Source: Cytophagaceae bacterium (lineage in GTDB: Bacteria; Bacteroidota; Bacteroidia; Cytophagales; Spirosomataceae). Taken from it: a stretch of 64,000 bases of DNA. The notes beneath the pieces are model-generated. The model was given only the letters and a program-made list of their open reading frames with translations, ran no database searches and had not been told where the DNA came from. The stretch spans positions 1 to 64,000 of the forward strand of contig SXXW01000030.1 in assembly GCA_005791165.1 (NCBI GenBank), in the 5' to 3' direction. This document shows, piece by piece, positions 48,517-58,298 of this stretch. The position numbers and the translations under genes are program-made. Each line of letters opens with the position of its first letter. The stretch's first letter is position 1.

Positions 48517-50007
48517 TTAAGGAATCAATTCGCTCGAAAAGTTCTGAAAACAAACGGGTCTAGTGAATCGATATATGGCTTGCGTTCCTACGGAAGTTGA
48601 CCTAGAATCAGTCGTCGAAGGGAATGGACCTCCGTGAACCATCGCTCCGGAAACCTCTACACCCGTAGGAAAACCATTTAATAAAATTCGGCCTACTTTT
48701 TGAGTCAATGCCTCTATTAAATCGGAAGATTTACTTAATTCACTTTTTTCACCTTGTATCGTAGCGGTCAATTGGCCTGGTAATGAATCGATGAACGCAA
48801 TCATTTCTTCCATATCTTCAGCGACAATCGCTAAGGTACTTGGCCCAAATACTTCTTCCAATACCTCTGGATGATTCATGGCTTCTTTTGCACTCGTTTT
48901 AAATAGGGCAGGAGAAGGTAAATCTGCTTGGGTTAATTGCTGAACACCTGAATGATTTGCCAATAATTTAGTTCCATTAGCATATGCTTCTTTGATCCCT
49001 TTCGTCAAAAAGGTTCCTAAAGGCATCGTATTTAATCGGCTTGCTAAAAGGTCAAGAAAACCTTCATCCGATTTTAATAGGATTAAAAGGCCTGGATTGG
49101 TACAAAATTGACCAACTCCCATACATACCGACTGACTTAATCCGTCGGCCAATGCTTCACCAGCCAATTTTATTTTTTCTGAAAGCAAAACGACCGGATT
49201 GATGCTACCCATTTCAGCATATACGGGAATGGGTTGGGGTCTGCGAACAGCTAAATCATATAACGCTTTACCCCCTCGGTATGACCCAGTAAAGCCTACG
49301 GCCTGTGTAATGGGATGAGTCACTAAATAACCACCTATTTCATGGCTTGTGGCATGAATCATTGAAAATACGCCTTCAGGCATGTGCGTTTTTTGTGCTG
49401 CCTTTTGAATAGCGGTGCCTATTAATTCACAGGTATTTGGGTGGGCCGGGTGTGCTTTAAAAACGACAGGACAACCAGCGGCTAGGGCCGACATGGTATC
49501 TCCACCGGCCACGGAAAATGCTAATGGGAAATTGCTTGCCCCGAAAATAACGCTTGGACCTAATGGGATTTGCTTTTGTAATAAATCGGGTTTCGGTAAG
49601 GGTTGTCGGTCTGGAAGGGCAGGGTCGTGAATTTCTTTGCGCCATTGATCGTTCGAAATAAAATCAGCGAAGGCCTTTATTTGTCCCGTCGTTCTACCTC
49701 TTTCCCCAGTGATTCTTGCCTCAGGCAAACCGGATTCTGCACAGGCAGTTTTGATTAAATCATCACCTATGGCATTGATTTCGTCAATAATAGCCATTAA
49801 AAATTGGGCTCGATCTAAGTCGGAGATTTTCCTGTATTTTGAGAAGGCTGATTTGGCTAATGTAAACGCTGCGTCAACTTCATCTGTTGTTGCTTCATAA
49901 AAGATAGGCCCCACCACTTCTCCCGTAGATGCGTTTAATCCATGAAATTTTCGAGAACCTTGTTGGGATAATCCGTATCCAATAATTTGTTTTCCTGTAA
50001 TGCTCAT
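48517..50007 (-). CDS. NADP+-type aldehyde dehydrogenase (alpha-ketoglutaric semialdehyde dehydrogenase-like)
   Basis: FGASNFPLAFSVAGGDTMSALAAGCPVVFKAHPAHPNT; VYAEMGSINPVVLL; GQFCTNPGLL; GVEVSGAMVHGGPFPSTTDSRSTSVG. Confidence 0.88.
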   Translation of the reverse strand: MSITGKQIIGYGLSQQGSRKFHGLNASTGEVVGPIFYEATTDEVDAAFTLAKSAFSKYRKISDLDRAQFLMAIIDEINAIGDDLIKTACAESGLPEARITGERGRTTGQIKAFADFISNDQWRKEIHDPALPDRQPLPKPDLLQKQIPLGPSVIFGASNFPLAFSVAGGDTMSALAAGCPVVFKAHPAHPNTCELIGTAIQKAAQKTHMPEGVFSMIHATSHEIGGYLVTHPITQAVGFTGSYRGGKALYDLAVRRPQPIPVYAEMGSINPVVLLSEKIKLAGEALADGLSQSVCMGVGQFCTNPGLLILLKSDEGFLDLLASRLNTMPLGTFLTKGIKEAYANGTKLLANHSGVQQLTQADLPSPALFKTSAKEAMNHPEVLEEVFGPSTLAIVAEDMEEMIAFIDSLPGQLTATIQGEKSELSKSSDLIEALTQKVGRILLNGFPTGVEVSGAMVHGGPFPSTTDSRSTSVGTQAIYRFTRPVCFQNFSSELIP

Positions 50008-50843
50008 TATAAAACGATATTTTTTAGGGTACCAATGGGTTCAATCGTAATTAGAATTTCATCGCCCGATTGCAAGGTAAATGGAGGGTCAGGAACGATG
50101 CATGTGCCCGTCATTAAAAATGTTCCGTATGGAAAACTCATTTCCATAGTTAAGTAATGGACTAATTCAGAGTGAGTTCTTTTCATTTGAGAAATTTGTG
50201 TATCTCCTTGAAATACTTGATTTCCGTCTCTGAAAATTTCCATATTGATGATAGTTTCTGGGGCTAAGGGTTTATCTGTAACCAAAATGCAGGGTCCCAA
50301 ACCTGCCGCTCCGTCATATACTTTTGCTTGAGGAAGATATAATGGATTTTCGCCCTCAATATCCCGAGAGCTCATATCGTTACCGATGCTATATCCCGCT
50401 AATTGTCCATGTGAATTAATGAAAAGCGTTAATTCAGGCTCAGGTACATTCCACTGAGAATCTTTTCTGATTTTTACTTTGCCACCTGGGCCCACAGATC
50501 TTAATTTATTGCCTTTGTAGAATATCTCAGGTCGTTCTGCTGAATACACCTTATCATAAAAAGTATCTCCCCCTGATTCCTTCGATTCTTCCATTCGAGC
50601 TACTTTACTGCGTAAATAAGTAACACCAGCTGCCCAAATTTCTTGTTGGTCAATCGGACATTTCGGATTAGAAATTTGTGAAATGGCCTGGTCCGAGCTT
50701 CTCATTTCTGATTTACATACCTCAAAAAGATTCTTTTGATTAATAAATAAATCCCAATTAGCTTCTTTTGCTTGGACACATTTACCTTCTTGATCTTGAA
50801 TTTGAATTCCTTGAGGGGTTAAATAAATTTTAAAATAATTCAT
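50007..50843 (-). CDS. Fumarylacetoacetate hydrolase family protein (2-keto-3-deoxy-pentonate dehydratase-like)
   Basis: AAGVTYLRSKVARMEES; AERPEIFYKGN; PEPELTLFINSHGQLAGYSIGNDMSSRDIEGENPLYLPQAKVYDGAAGLGPCI. Confidence 0.82.
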   Translation of the reverse strand: MNYFKIYLTPQGIQIQDQEGKCVQAKEANWDLFINQKNLFEVCKSEMRSSDQAISQISNPKCPIDQQEIWAAGVTYLRSKVARMEESKESGGDTFYDKVYSAERPEIFYKGNKLRSVGPGGKVKIRKDSQWNVPEPELTLFINSHGQLAGYSIGNDMSSRDIEGENPLYLPQAKVYDGAAGLGPCILVTDKPLAPETIINMEIFRDGNQVFQGDTQISQMKRTHSELVHYLTMEMSFPYGTFLMTGTCIVPDPPFTLQSGDEILITIEPIGTLKNIVL

Positions 50844-50847
50844 ACAG

Positions 50848-51438
50848 TTAAATTTTTAATATTTCTAGAGCTATGCCAACCTCTTGTTGGACTCGTTTAG
50901 GATACGAAATGTCAAATATACAAAGGTTGTCGATCTTTGCATGAACAATTTTAATGGGTTGTTTCTTCGTTATTTTCATAAACTCATTTAATTGTTCGTA
51001 ATTGAATGTTATTTGTTGATTGATTTCAGGCTCTATGGTTACTATTTCAGCCTGTTTTAGAGCATCTGCACTAGCTTCTTTATACGCTTGAATTAATCCC
51101 GGAACTCCTAATAAAGTTCCACCAAAATATCGAACCACAGCCACTAAGATAAAATGTAAGTTGGCCGAAAATATAGTATTTTGAATAGGTTTTCCAGCAC
51201 TTCCCGCTGGTTCTCCGTCGTCATTGGACCTCGTTTCCTCCGGTGTAAAACCTAAACGATATGCATAACAGACGTGCCTTGCTTTAGGGTGCTCCGATTT
51301 TAATAGACCGACAATATTTTTTATTTCTTCTAAATCTTTCACGGGAAAGGCCCTAGCGATGAACTTACTTCCTTTATCTTTGTAAATTCCGTCCGAGGCT
51401 TGTTTGATTGACAAATAGGAATTAGGAGGATCGATCAT
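50848..51438 (-). CDS. YigZ/IMPACT family protein
   Basis: KGSKFIARAFPV; HPKARHVCYAYRLG; SNDDGEPAGSAGKPI; VVRYFGGTLLGVPGLIQAYKEA. ORF extends to 51501. Confidence 0.92.
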   Translation of the reverse strand: MIDPPNSYLSIKQASDGIYKDKGSKFIARAFPVKDLEEIKNIVGLLKSEHPKARHVCYAYRLGFTPEETRSNDDGEPAGSAGKPIQNTIFSANLHFILVAVVRYFGGTLLGVPGLIQAYKEASADALKQAEIVTIEPEINQQITFNYEQLNEFMKITKKQPIKIVHAKIDNLCIFDISYPKRVQQEVGIALEILKI

Positions 51439-51459
51439 AGCCCTAAATTTAATCATTAC

Positions 51460-53019
51460 ATGCATAATAATTATTTTTTTCTGCAAAAATTGGTGGTTCA
51501 ATTAAGGCAAAGTTTAATGTATGCCCGTTTGAAGCAATGTTTTTCGCAGGAAAAGGATGAATTGGTTTTGGGCTTTGAACGGCAAAATGGGGAAGACTTT
51601 TGGATCAAATGTGTGTTAGGTTCGCAATTTTCTATTCTCCAATTTCCAGATCAATTTCATCGGGCGGGTCGAAATTCAGTGGATTTGTTTTCTGAATTAT
51701 TGTTGGCCGAAGTACAAGCAGTGGAAATGTTTGAGAATGAACGTGCTTTTTCCATTCATTTACTGGGTGATTTTGTCTTGGTATTTAAATTATTTGGTAA
51801 TCGATCCAACTTGATTTTATTTCGTGATTCTACTTATCAATCTCAATTTCAAGGTCGGCTGAAAAATGACCAATCGGTTGATCTTAAACAAATTAATCGC
51901 CAAATCAAGCAAGATTATCATGCTTTTTTGGAGAATGATTGTGACGTATTTTCTTTGTTTCCCACCTTGGGAAAAGAGGGTTTAGCGTATTTGAATCGGA
52001 ATGGATTTGAGACGCTAGAGGCCCAGGATCGTTGGCGACTGATTGAACAAATGCTTGACTTGTTAGACCAACAAGTATTTTTTATTGCCGAATCTGAAAA
52101 GGGGGTTTATTTGACCTTATTTCCGGTAGATGAGTTCTTGTATAAGTCGACCGATCCCATCGATGCTCTAAATAAACTTTACAGTTTTCATTTTTCTATT
52201 GGTGAATTCAAAAAGGAGAAAAATTTGATTTTAGCTGCCTTAGATCGGAAATTGACAAAAACACAAAATTATTTGGATGATTTGCATCGACAAAAAGTTC
52301 TTCGTGACTCGAACGTTCCATATGAAGAAATTGGAAATATTTTGATGGCTAATTTGCACGCAGTTCCGGCGAATATTTCCCAAGTTATTTTAGACGATTT
52401 TTACCGGAATCAACCCATTAAGATCAAATTGAATGCGACGCTTTCCGCTGCTCAGAATGCTGAAAATTATTATCGAAAATCTAAAAATTACAGCAAAGAA
52501 GTTGCTTATTGGCAATCCAATGTGGATAAAAAATGCGAAGAAATTACCCGCATTCAGGAGCAAATTTTGGCCGTTGAGCTAACTGAAACCCGAAAAGCGT
52601 TAAAATCTTTTATGTCTATTTTGACGCAAGCGAAAAAGCCGGATATAGAAGGATTTGAAATTCCTTTCAAGCAATTTGAAGTGGATGGTTGGGTTATTTG
52701 GGTAGGAAAAAGTGCTAAAAACAATGATTTATTGACGCTTAAATATGCGAAAAAGTTTGACCTTTGGCTTCATGCGCGTGATGTGGCGGGGTCTCATGTG
52801 ATCATTCGTAATCCTAACCAAAAAGTAGTTCCCAAATATGTAGTTGAAAAAGCCGCAGGATTAGCTGCTTATTTTTCAAAAAGACAATCGGACTCTTTGT
52901 GCCCTGTCATTGTTACTCCCAAAAAATATGTGCGAAAAACGAAAGATTTGTTGGCTGGCCAAATGATCGTAGACCGAGAGGAAGAAGTGGTTTTAGTCAA
53001 ACCTGAACTCATTGAATAA
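51460..53019 (+). CDS. NFACT family protein (RqcH-like)
   Basis: MHNNYFFLQKL N-terminus; C-terminal NFACT-R domain DLWLHARDVAGSHVIIRNPNQKVVPKYVVEKAAGLAAYFSK...PKKYVRKTK. Confidence 0.88.
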   Translation: MHNNYFFLQKLVVQLRQSLMYARLKQCFSQEKDELVLGFERQNGEDFWIKCVLGSQFSILQFPDQFHRAGRNSVDLFSELLLAEVQAVEMFENERAFSIHLLGDFVLVFKLFGNRSNLILFRDSTYQSQFQGRLKNDQSVDLKQINRQIKQDYHAFLENDCDVFSLFPTLGKEGLAYLNRNGFETLEAQDRWRLIEQMLDLLDQQVFFIAESEKGVYLTLFPVDEFLYKSTDPIDALNKLYSFHFSIGEFKKEKNLILAALDRKLTKTQNYLDDLHRQKVLRDSNVPYEEIGNILMANLHAVPANISQVILDDFYRNQPIKIKLNATLSAAQNAENYYRKSKNYSKEVAYWQSNVDKKCEEITRIQEQILAVELTETRKALKSFMSILTQAKKPDIEGFEIPFKQFEVDGWVIWVGKSAKNNDLLTLKYAKKFDLWLHARDVAGSHVIIRNPNQKVVPKYVVEKAAGLAAYFSKRQSDSLCPVIVTPKKYVRKTKDLLAGQMIVDREEEVVLVKPELIE

Positions 53020-53115
53020 ATATCATTTACTCTATAAAAATTCATAAAACTTTTATTTTGTTGACTATTCATCTAATTTAGCATTTACAAGATTACTTAC
53101 TTAACCAAAAAATTT

Positions 53116-54813
53116 ATGCAATCCCAAGGTTTACAAACGTTAGATTACCTCGTTTTTTTATTTTATTTCGTTGTGGTAGCGGGCTATGGATACTGGATTT
53201 ACCAACGGAAACAAGCGTTAATTACAACTTCAAACGATTTTTTCTTGGCCGAGGGTTCATTGACTTGGTGGGCGATTGGCGCTTCTTTAATTGCGTCTAA
53301 TATTTCAGCTGAACAGTTTATTGGAATGTCGGGAAATGGCTTCCGACTAGGTTTAGCGATTGCCACCTATGAGTGGATGGCCGCAGCTACCTTATTGATC
53401 GTGGCTATTTTCTTTATGCCTATTTATTTAAAAAATAAGATTTTCACGATGCCTCAATTCTTGGCGCAGCGGTATAGTCCTTCCGTGAGTTTAATTATGG
53501 CTATTTTTTGGTTGATGCTTTATATTGCGGTCAACCTTACATCGATTTTATATTTGGGTGCCTTGGCCATTACCACTATTTCGGGAATTGACGTCACCAT
53601 TTGTATGATTGGAATGTCGGTTTTTGCGGTCATTATCACTTTAGGGGGTATGAAAGTGATTGGTTATACCGATGTAATCCAAGTATTTTTCTTGGTTTTA
53701 GGTGGTTTAGCTACTTCTTATTTAGCCTTGACCATGGTGACAGATCGCTTTGGAGGTTCAGGTGTATTTGACGGAATAAGTCATTTGTTGAACAAAGCTC
53801 CCGAGCATTTTCATATGATTTTAAATAAGGATTTAGGTCCTGATGGTAAATTGTTGAATCCTAATTATCCAAGTTTACCCGGTTTGGCAGTATTGGTGGG
53901 TGGTATGTGGATTATCAATTTAAATTATTGGGGATGTAATCAATACATTACTCAAAGAGCCTTAGGTGCTGATTTAAATACGGCTCGCAATGGTATTCTA
54001 TTTGCGGCCTTTTTGAAATTAATGATGCCTATCATCGTTGTTTTACCGGGTATCGCTGCCTATCTATTATATAAGGACGGTATGTTCCAAACAGAAATGT
54101 TAAAAGATGGGGTTTTAAACCAAGATAGTGCGTATCCTGTGTTATTGAATTTATTGCCTACTGGACTTAAAGGATTGTCATTTGCAGCTCTAACTGCCGC
54201 GGTGGTTGCGTCGATGGCTGGAAAAGCAAATTCTATTTCAACCATTTTTACGCTCGATATTTATAAGAAATACTTGAACCCAACGGCAAATGAGGAAACC
54301 TTAGTTCGTGTGGGGCGGATTGCCGTTGTTGCGTCGATGGTTGCTGCTGTGGTCATTGCCCCTTTAATGGGCATCGATAAAAAAGGTGGTTTTGAGTTTA
54401 TTCAAGAGTATACTGGATATGTATCTCCGGGTATTTTCGCTTTGTTTACTATGGGTTTCTTTTGGAAGCGAACCACGTCAAAGGCAGCTTTATTTGCACT
54501 TTTAGGCGGGGTGACTTTTTCCATCATCACCAAATTTATTCCTACGTGGACCGGATTAAATGATACCATGTTTTATACTGCTTTTGCCGATGAAACAGGC
54601 ACCATGATGATTCCATTTATGGACCGCATGGGATGGGTATTTATATTCTGTATTGTTTCGATGGTGGTGATTACCTTATCAGATCCTGAAAGCAAAAATA
54701 ATCCACAAGGACTGGAGATCGACGCAAAAATGTTCAAGTTGTCGCCAACCTTCATTTTTGGTACCGTGGTGATTTGCTTGTTTTTAACTTTGGTGTATAC
54801 TTATTTTTGGTAA
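53116..54813 (+). CDS. Sodium/solute symporter (SSS/SGLT family)
   Basis: FFLAEGSLTWWAIGASLIASNISAEQFIGMSGNGF; LGGMKVIGYTDVIQVFFLV; NYWGCNQYITQRALGA. Confidence 0.93.
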   Translation: MQSQGLQTLDYLVFLFYFVVVAGYGYWIYQRKQALITTSNDFFLAEGSLTWWAIGASLIASNISAEQFIGMSGNGFRLGLAIATYEWMAAATLLIVAIFFMPIYLKNKIFTMPQFLAQRYSPSVSLIMAIFWLMLYIAVNLTSILYLGALAITTISGIDVTICMIGMSVFAVIITLGGMKVIGYTDVIQVFFLVLGGLATSYLALTMVTDRFGGSGVFDGISHLLNKAPEHFHMILNKDLGPDGKLLNPNYPSLPGLAVLVGGMWIINLNYWGCNQYITQRALGADLNTARNGILFAAFLKLMMPIIVVLPGIAAYLLYKDGMFQTEMLKDGVLNQDSAYPVLLNLLPTGLKGLSFAALTAAVVASMAGKANSISTIFTLDIYKKYLNPTANEETLVRVGRIAVVASMVAAVVIAPLMGIDKKGGFEFIQEYTGYVSPGIFALFTMGFFWKRTTSKAALFALLGGVTFSIITKFIPTWTGLNDTMFYTAFADETGTMMIPFMDRMGWVFIFCIVSMVVITLSDPESKNNPQGLEIDAKMFKLSPTFIFGTVVICLFLTLVYTYFW

Positions 54814-54831
54814 TCAACCTTTAGAAATACG

Positions 54832-54870
54832 ATGGGTTATTTAGCTCTTTGCTGAATAACCCATTTTTTA
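54832..54870 (+). terminator. Rho-independent terminator after SSS transporter
   Basis: ATGGGTTATT-tagctctttgctg-AATAACCCAT followed by a T run. Confidence 0.8.
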
Positions 54871-54873
54871 TAT

Positions 54874-55380
54874 ATGAAAAAGGATCAAATACTTTTTGAA
54901 GAAAGCCAGCGATTTACCCAATGGTGGATATGGGCAATCATATTGGGTGCTATAGGTGTTTCTCTTTATGCTAATATGGAAACGATTCAATTGGGTGATT
55001 CCCTTTTTAATTGGACCAACTTCAGTATAATTATTCCCGTTTTTGTCATTCCTACCTTATTTTATTTCTTAACCCTCAAAACTAGAGTTGAGGAGAATGG
55101 AATCTATGTGCGATTTATCCCCTTTCATTTAAAGGAAATTTTTATTGCTTGGGATCAGCTTGATGAATGTTACATTAGAACGTATAGTCCCTTAGGTGAA
55201 TATGGGGGTTGGGGGATCAAATATGGTCTTGGATGTGCTGGTAAGGTCTATAATGTCAGTGGAAATCAAGGCTTGCAATTGGTTTTTAAGGATGGGGCTA
55301 GGTTATTAATCGGCACTAAAATGCCACAAGAATTGCAGGAAGTTATCAACAAGCTTGATTTATTTCCAACGAGTAAATAG
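54874..55380 (+). CDS. Small membrane protein, unknown function
   Basis: Two TM segments, then a soluble PH-like beta region (VEENGIYVRFIPFHLKEIFIAWDQLDECYIRTY). Confidence 0.65.
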   Translation: MKKDQILFEESQRFTQWWIWAIILGAIGVSLYANMETIQLGDSLFNWTNFSIIIPVFVIPTLFYFLTLKTRVEENGIYVRFIPFHLKEIFIAWDQLDECYIRTYSPLGEYGGWGIKYGLGCAGKVYNVSGNQGLQLVFKDGARLLIGTKMPQELQEVINKLDLFPTSK

Positions 55381-55445
55381 CCTTTGAAGGCCTGTGTTTC
55401 GCCGTGCCAAAATCACATGTATTCGATTAGCAAAAATTAAAGCGC

Positions 55446-55453
55446 TATCTTTG
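55446..55453 (+). promoter_or_regulatory. Possible Bacteroidota -7 element (TAnnTTTG) upstream of the DEAD-box helicase
   Basis: TATCTTTG about 55 nt upstream of ATG 55509; no clear -33 TTG seen. Confidence 0.35.
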
Positions 55454-55508
55454 TGAAAATTATGAGGATGATGTTTTATTTCTCATAGCACACATTCTTA
55501 TAAAATTT

Positions 55509-56810
55509 ATGACTTTTGAATCATTAAGCCTCATTGAGCCAATATTACGGGCGCTCAAAGAAGAGGGATATAGTATACCCACACCCATCCAGGCACAAGC
55601 CATCCCCATTGTTCTTAAAGGAGCAGATTTATTGGGCTGCGCACAAACAGGAACTGGAAAGACAGCCGCATTTACTTTACCGATTATACAAAGATTATTG
55701 TCAAATAGACCTCAAGGTGTCCGCAGGACAGTAAAAGGTTTAATTGTTACCCCCACTCGCGAACTTGCTATTCAAATCGGCGAAAGCTTTAACGCTTATG
55801 CCCGACATACGAATTTAAAATGTACCGTTATTTTTGGCGGGGTAGGTCAAAGTCCCCAAGTTTCAGCCTTGCGTAATGGGGTAGATGTGGTTATCGCAAC
55901 TCCAGGCCGATTATTAGACCTGATGAATCAAAAACATTTAAGTTTGCAGGATGTAGAATATTTTGTACTTGATGAGGCCGATCGTATGCTTGACATGGGT
56001 TTTATCCATGATGTCAAAAAGTTATTAGCCGTTTTACCGCGTAAGCGCCAATCCTTATTTTTCTCGGCCACCATGCCTCCTGAAATTGTAAAATTGGCCA
56101 GTACGATTTTGCATAATCCTGCAGAAGTTTCGGTAACTCCGGTTTCATCGACCGTCGATATCATTAATCAATCGGTCTATTTTGTGGACAAAGGAAATAA
56201 AAATGCATTATTGCTGACCATTTTACAAGATGAAAGCATTAAAACGGCATTGGTATTTACGAGAACCAAGCATGGAGCTGATAAAGTTGTCAAGGTGCTA
56301 TTAGCCAAAAGCATCAAAGCTGAAGCTATACATGGGAATAAGTCCCAAAATGCTAGGCAAACAGCTTTGAAAAATTTTAAGGCACAAACGACTCGCGTTT
56401 TAGTGGCCACTGATATTGCAGCCAGGGGAATCGATGTAGATGAGTTAGAATACGTGATTAATTTTGAGTTATCAAACATCGCCGAAACCTATGTGCATCG
56501 AATTGGTCGTACGGGCCGTGCAGGTGCCAAAGGAACCGCCATTTCATTCTGTGACATTGAAGAAAAAGAATACTTAAGGGATATTGAAAAATTGATTGGT
56601 AAAAAAGTACCCATCATCGAGGATCATTTATATCCCATGAAAATATTTAAAGTAGAGAAGGCCGCAAAAACACCTCAAGGACGAAGTGGAGGTGGACAGC
56701 GATCTTCTTCCGATTTCAAACCAAGCAATACAACTCCTGCCGCATCGCCTAGGTCGTTTGATAAAGCCAAAGGGGGTAAAAAGTGGTACGGGAAGAGTAA
56801 TAATTATTAA
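55509..56810 (+). CDS. DEAD/DEAH-box RNA helicase (RhlE-like)
   Basis: AQTGTGKTAAFTLP, TPTRELA, VLDEADRMLDMGF, FSATM, HRIGRTGRAGAKG; basic low-complexity C-terminus. Confidence 0.95.
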   Translation: MTFESLSLIEPILRALKEEGYSIPTPIQAQAIPIVLKGADLLGCAQTGTGKTAAFTLPIIQRLLSNRPQGVRRTVKGLIVTPTRELAIQIGESFNAYARHTNLKCTVIFGGVGQSPQVSALRNGVDVVIATPGRLLDLMNQKHLSLQDVEYFVLDEADRMLDMGFIHDVKKLLAVLPRKRQSLFFSATMPPEIVKLASTILHNPAEVSVTPVSSTVDIINQSVYFVDKGNKNALLLTILQDESIKTALVFTRTKHGADKVVKVLLAKSIKAEAIHGNKSQNARQTALKNFKAQTTRVLVATDIAARGIDVDELEYVINFELSNIAETYVHRIGRTGRAGAKGTAISFCDIEEKEYLRDIEKLIGKKVPIIEDHLYPMKIFKVEKAAKTPQGRSGGGQRSSSDFKPSNTTPAASPRSFDKAKGGKKWYGKSNNY

Positions 56811-56815
56811 GTTCA

Positions 56816-57721
56816 ATGGAGTGGGGGAATAAAACGCTTTTGGTCATAGTAGGTCCTACTGCGGTAGGCAAAACAGATCTTTGCGTCCAATTAGCCCAGG
56901 AATTAAAAACTGAAATCATTAGTGCCGACTCACGTCAATTTTACAAAGAATTGTCTATTGGTACCGCGAAGCCTAGTTTGAAAGAGCAAGGTGGAGTCAC
57001 TCATCATTTTATTGATTCCCATTCCATTCATGATTATTTTTCACCAGGTGATTTTGAACGAGATGCCTTGTTGCGGTTAACATCCTTGTTTGAACAACAT
57101 GATTTTGTGATTGCCACAGGAGGATCAGGACTTTACCTAAAAGCTTTGGTGGACGGCTTGGATGAGATGCCCGATATCGATATGGAATTGAGGAATTCTC
57201 TCATGTCCAGATTGAAAGAGGAAGGCTTGTGCGTTTTATTCGATGAACTCAAGACCAGGGACCCTGAGTATGCAGGCCAAGTAGATTCAAAAAACCCGCA
57301 GCGTGTCGTGCGTGCGTTGGAGGTATGTATGTCAACCTCCAAAACCTATTCGGAATTCAGGAAAAGCAAATTGGATATTCGTCCTTTTAAGATGTTAAAA
57401 TACTGTTTAGATCGGCCTAGAGAGGAATTGTACCAACGAATTGATGCCCGGATGGAAGCGATGCTTGGCGAGGGGCTTGTTGACGAAGCCAAAAAATACA
57501 CCGATTTCCAAAGCAATTATGCACTTAAAACCTTAGGCTATAAGGAAGTATATGGCTATTTACGTGATGAATATGATGAGACTGAATTAATCAGGTTGTT
57601 GAAACGCAACAGCCGACATTACGCTAAAAAGCAATTGACCTGGTTTAGACACCAAGATGAATATGTATGGTTGCATCCTGATCAGGCAAAAGATCGTATT
57701 TTAAAAGACCTAGAGCGATAA
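56816..57721 (+). CDS. miaA: tRNA dimethylallyltransferase
   Basis: LLVIVGPTAVGKTDLCVQLAQEL; ISADSRQFYKELSIGTAKPS; KQLTWFRHQDEYVWL. Confidence 0.96.
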   Translation: MEWGNKTLLVIVGPTAVGKTDLCVQLAQELKTEIISADSRQFYKELSIGTAKPSLKEQGGVTHHFIDSHSIHDYFSPGDFERDALLRLTSLFEQHDFVIATGGSGLYLKALVDGLDEMPDIDMELRNSLMSRLKEEGLCVLFDELKTRDPEYAGQVDSKNPQRVVRALEVCMSTSKTYSEFRKSKLDIRPFKMLKYCLDRPREELYQRIDARMEAMLGEGLVDEAKKYTDFQSNYALKTLGYKEVYGYLRDEYDETELIRLLKRNSRHYAKKQLTWFRHQDEYVWLHPDQAKDRILKDLER

Positions 57722-57991
57722 AAACGCTTCTAATCCCCCCTCTAAATTTCGACAGTTTTTGAAACCTTTTGCGGATAAGAGTTGGCACGCAATATGACTT
57801 TGCGTACCATTATAACAAATCAATGTATAGTTATTTTCTTGGGAAATTTCGTTGATTCGTGCGAGTAAATCATCCAAGGGAATATGAATTCCCCCTACAT
57901 TAAAATCGTCCCATTCTCTTTGAGTTCTAATATCTAACACCGCAATGGCACCCAAGTTTTGTTTGAATGCTTGGGCTGAAATACTATTCAT
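57710..57991 (-). CDS. Rhodanese-like domain protein
   Basis: AVLDIRTQREWDDFNVGGIHIPLDDLLARINEI; active-site-like CYNGTQS. Confidence 0.85.
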   Translation of the reverse strand: MNSISAQAFKQNLGAIAVLDIRTQREWDDFNVGGIHIPLDDLLARINEISQENNYTLICYNGTQSHIACQLLSAKGFKNCRNLEGGLEAFLSL

Positions 57992-57992
57992 G

Positions 57993-58295
57993 TTAATATC
58001 CGGCTGATTGCCAAGCGATCATACCGCCAATTAAATTTCGGGGATTTGTGAATCCTTCTGACAATAAATACTCCTTTGCGCGACCTGAACGTGCACCAGA
58101 CCTACAATGAACAATTACTTCTTCGTTTTTCCACGCGTCAATTTCATCTAAACGATCCGGTAATTCTCCTAACGGAATTAATAAAGCTCCTATATTGAAT
58201 TCGTCAAATTCATATTCTTCTCTCACGTCAATGATGTGTAAGTTTTCGCCTTGATCCAATCGGTTTTTAAGTTCTTCTATTTGAATATCTTCCAT
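57993..58295 (-). CDS. Rhodanese-like domain protein
   Basis: LHIIDVREEYEFDEFNIGALLIPLGELPDRLDEI; VIVHCRSGARSGRA. Confidence 0.92.
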   Translation of the reverse strand: MEDIQIEELKNRLDQGENLHIIDVREEYEFDEFNIGALLIPLGELPDRLDEIDAWKNEEVIVHCRSGARSGRAKEYLLSEGFTNPRNLIGGMIAWQSAGY

Positions 58296-58298
58296 GAT

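Noticed and set aside
21468-56810. Two DEAD-box helicase genes as a possible special system
   Set aside because: Standard multi-copy RNA helicases of Bacteroidota with ordinary motifs; no unusual partner genes.
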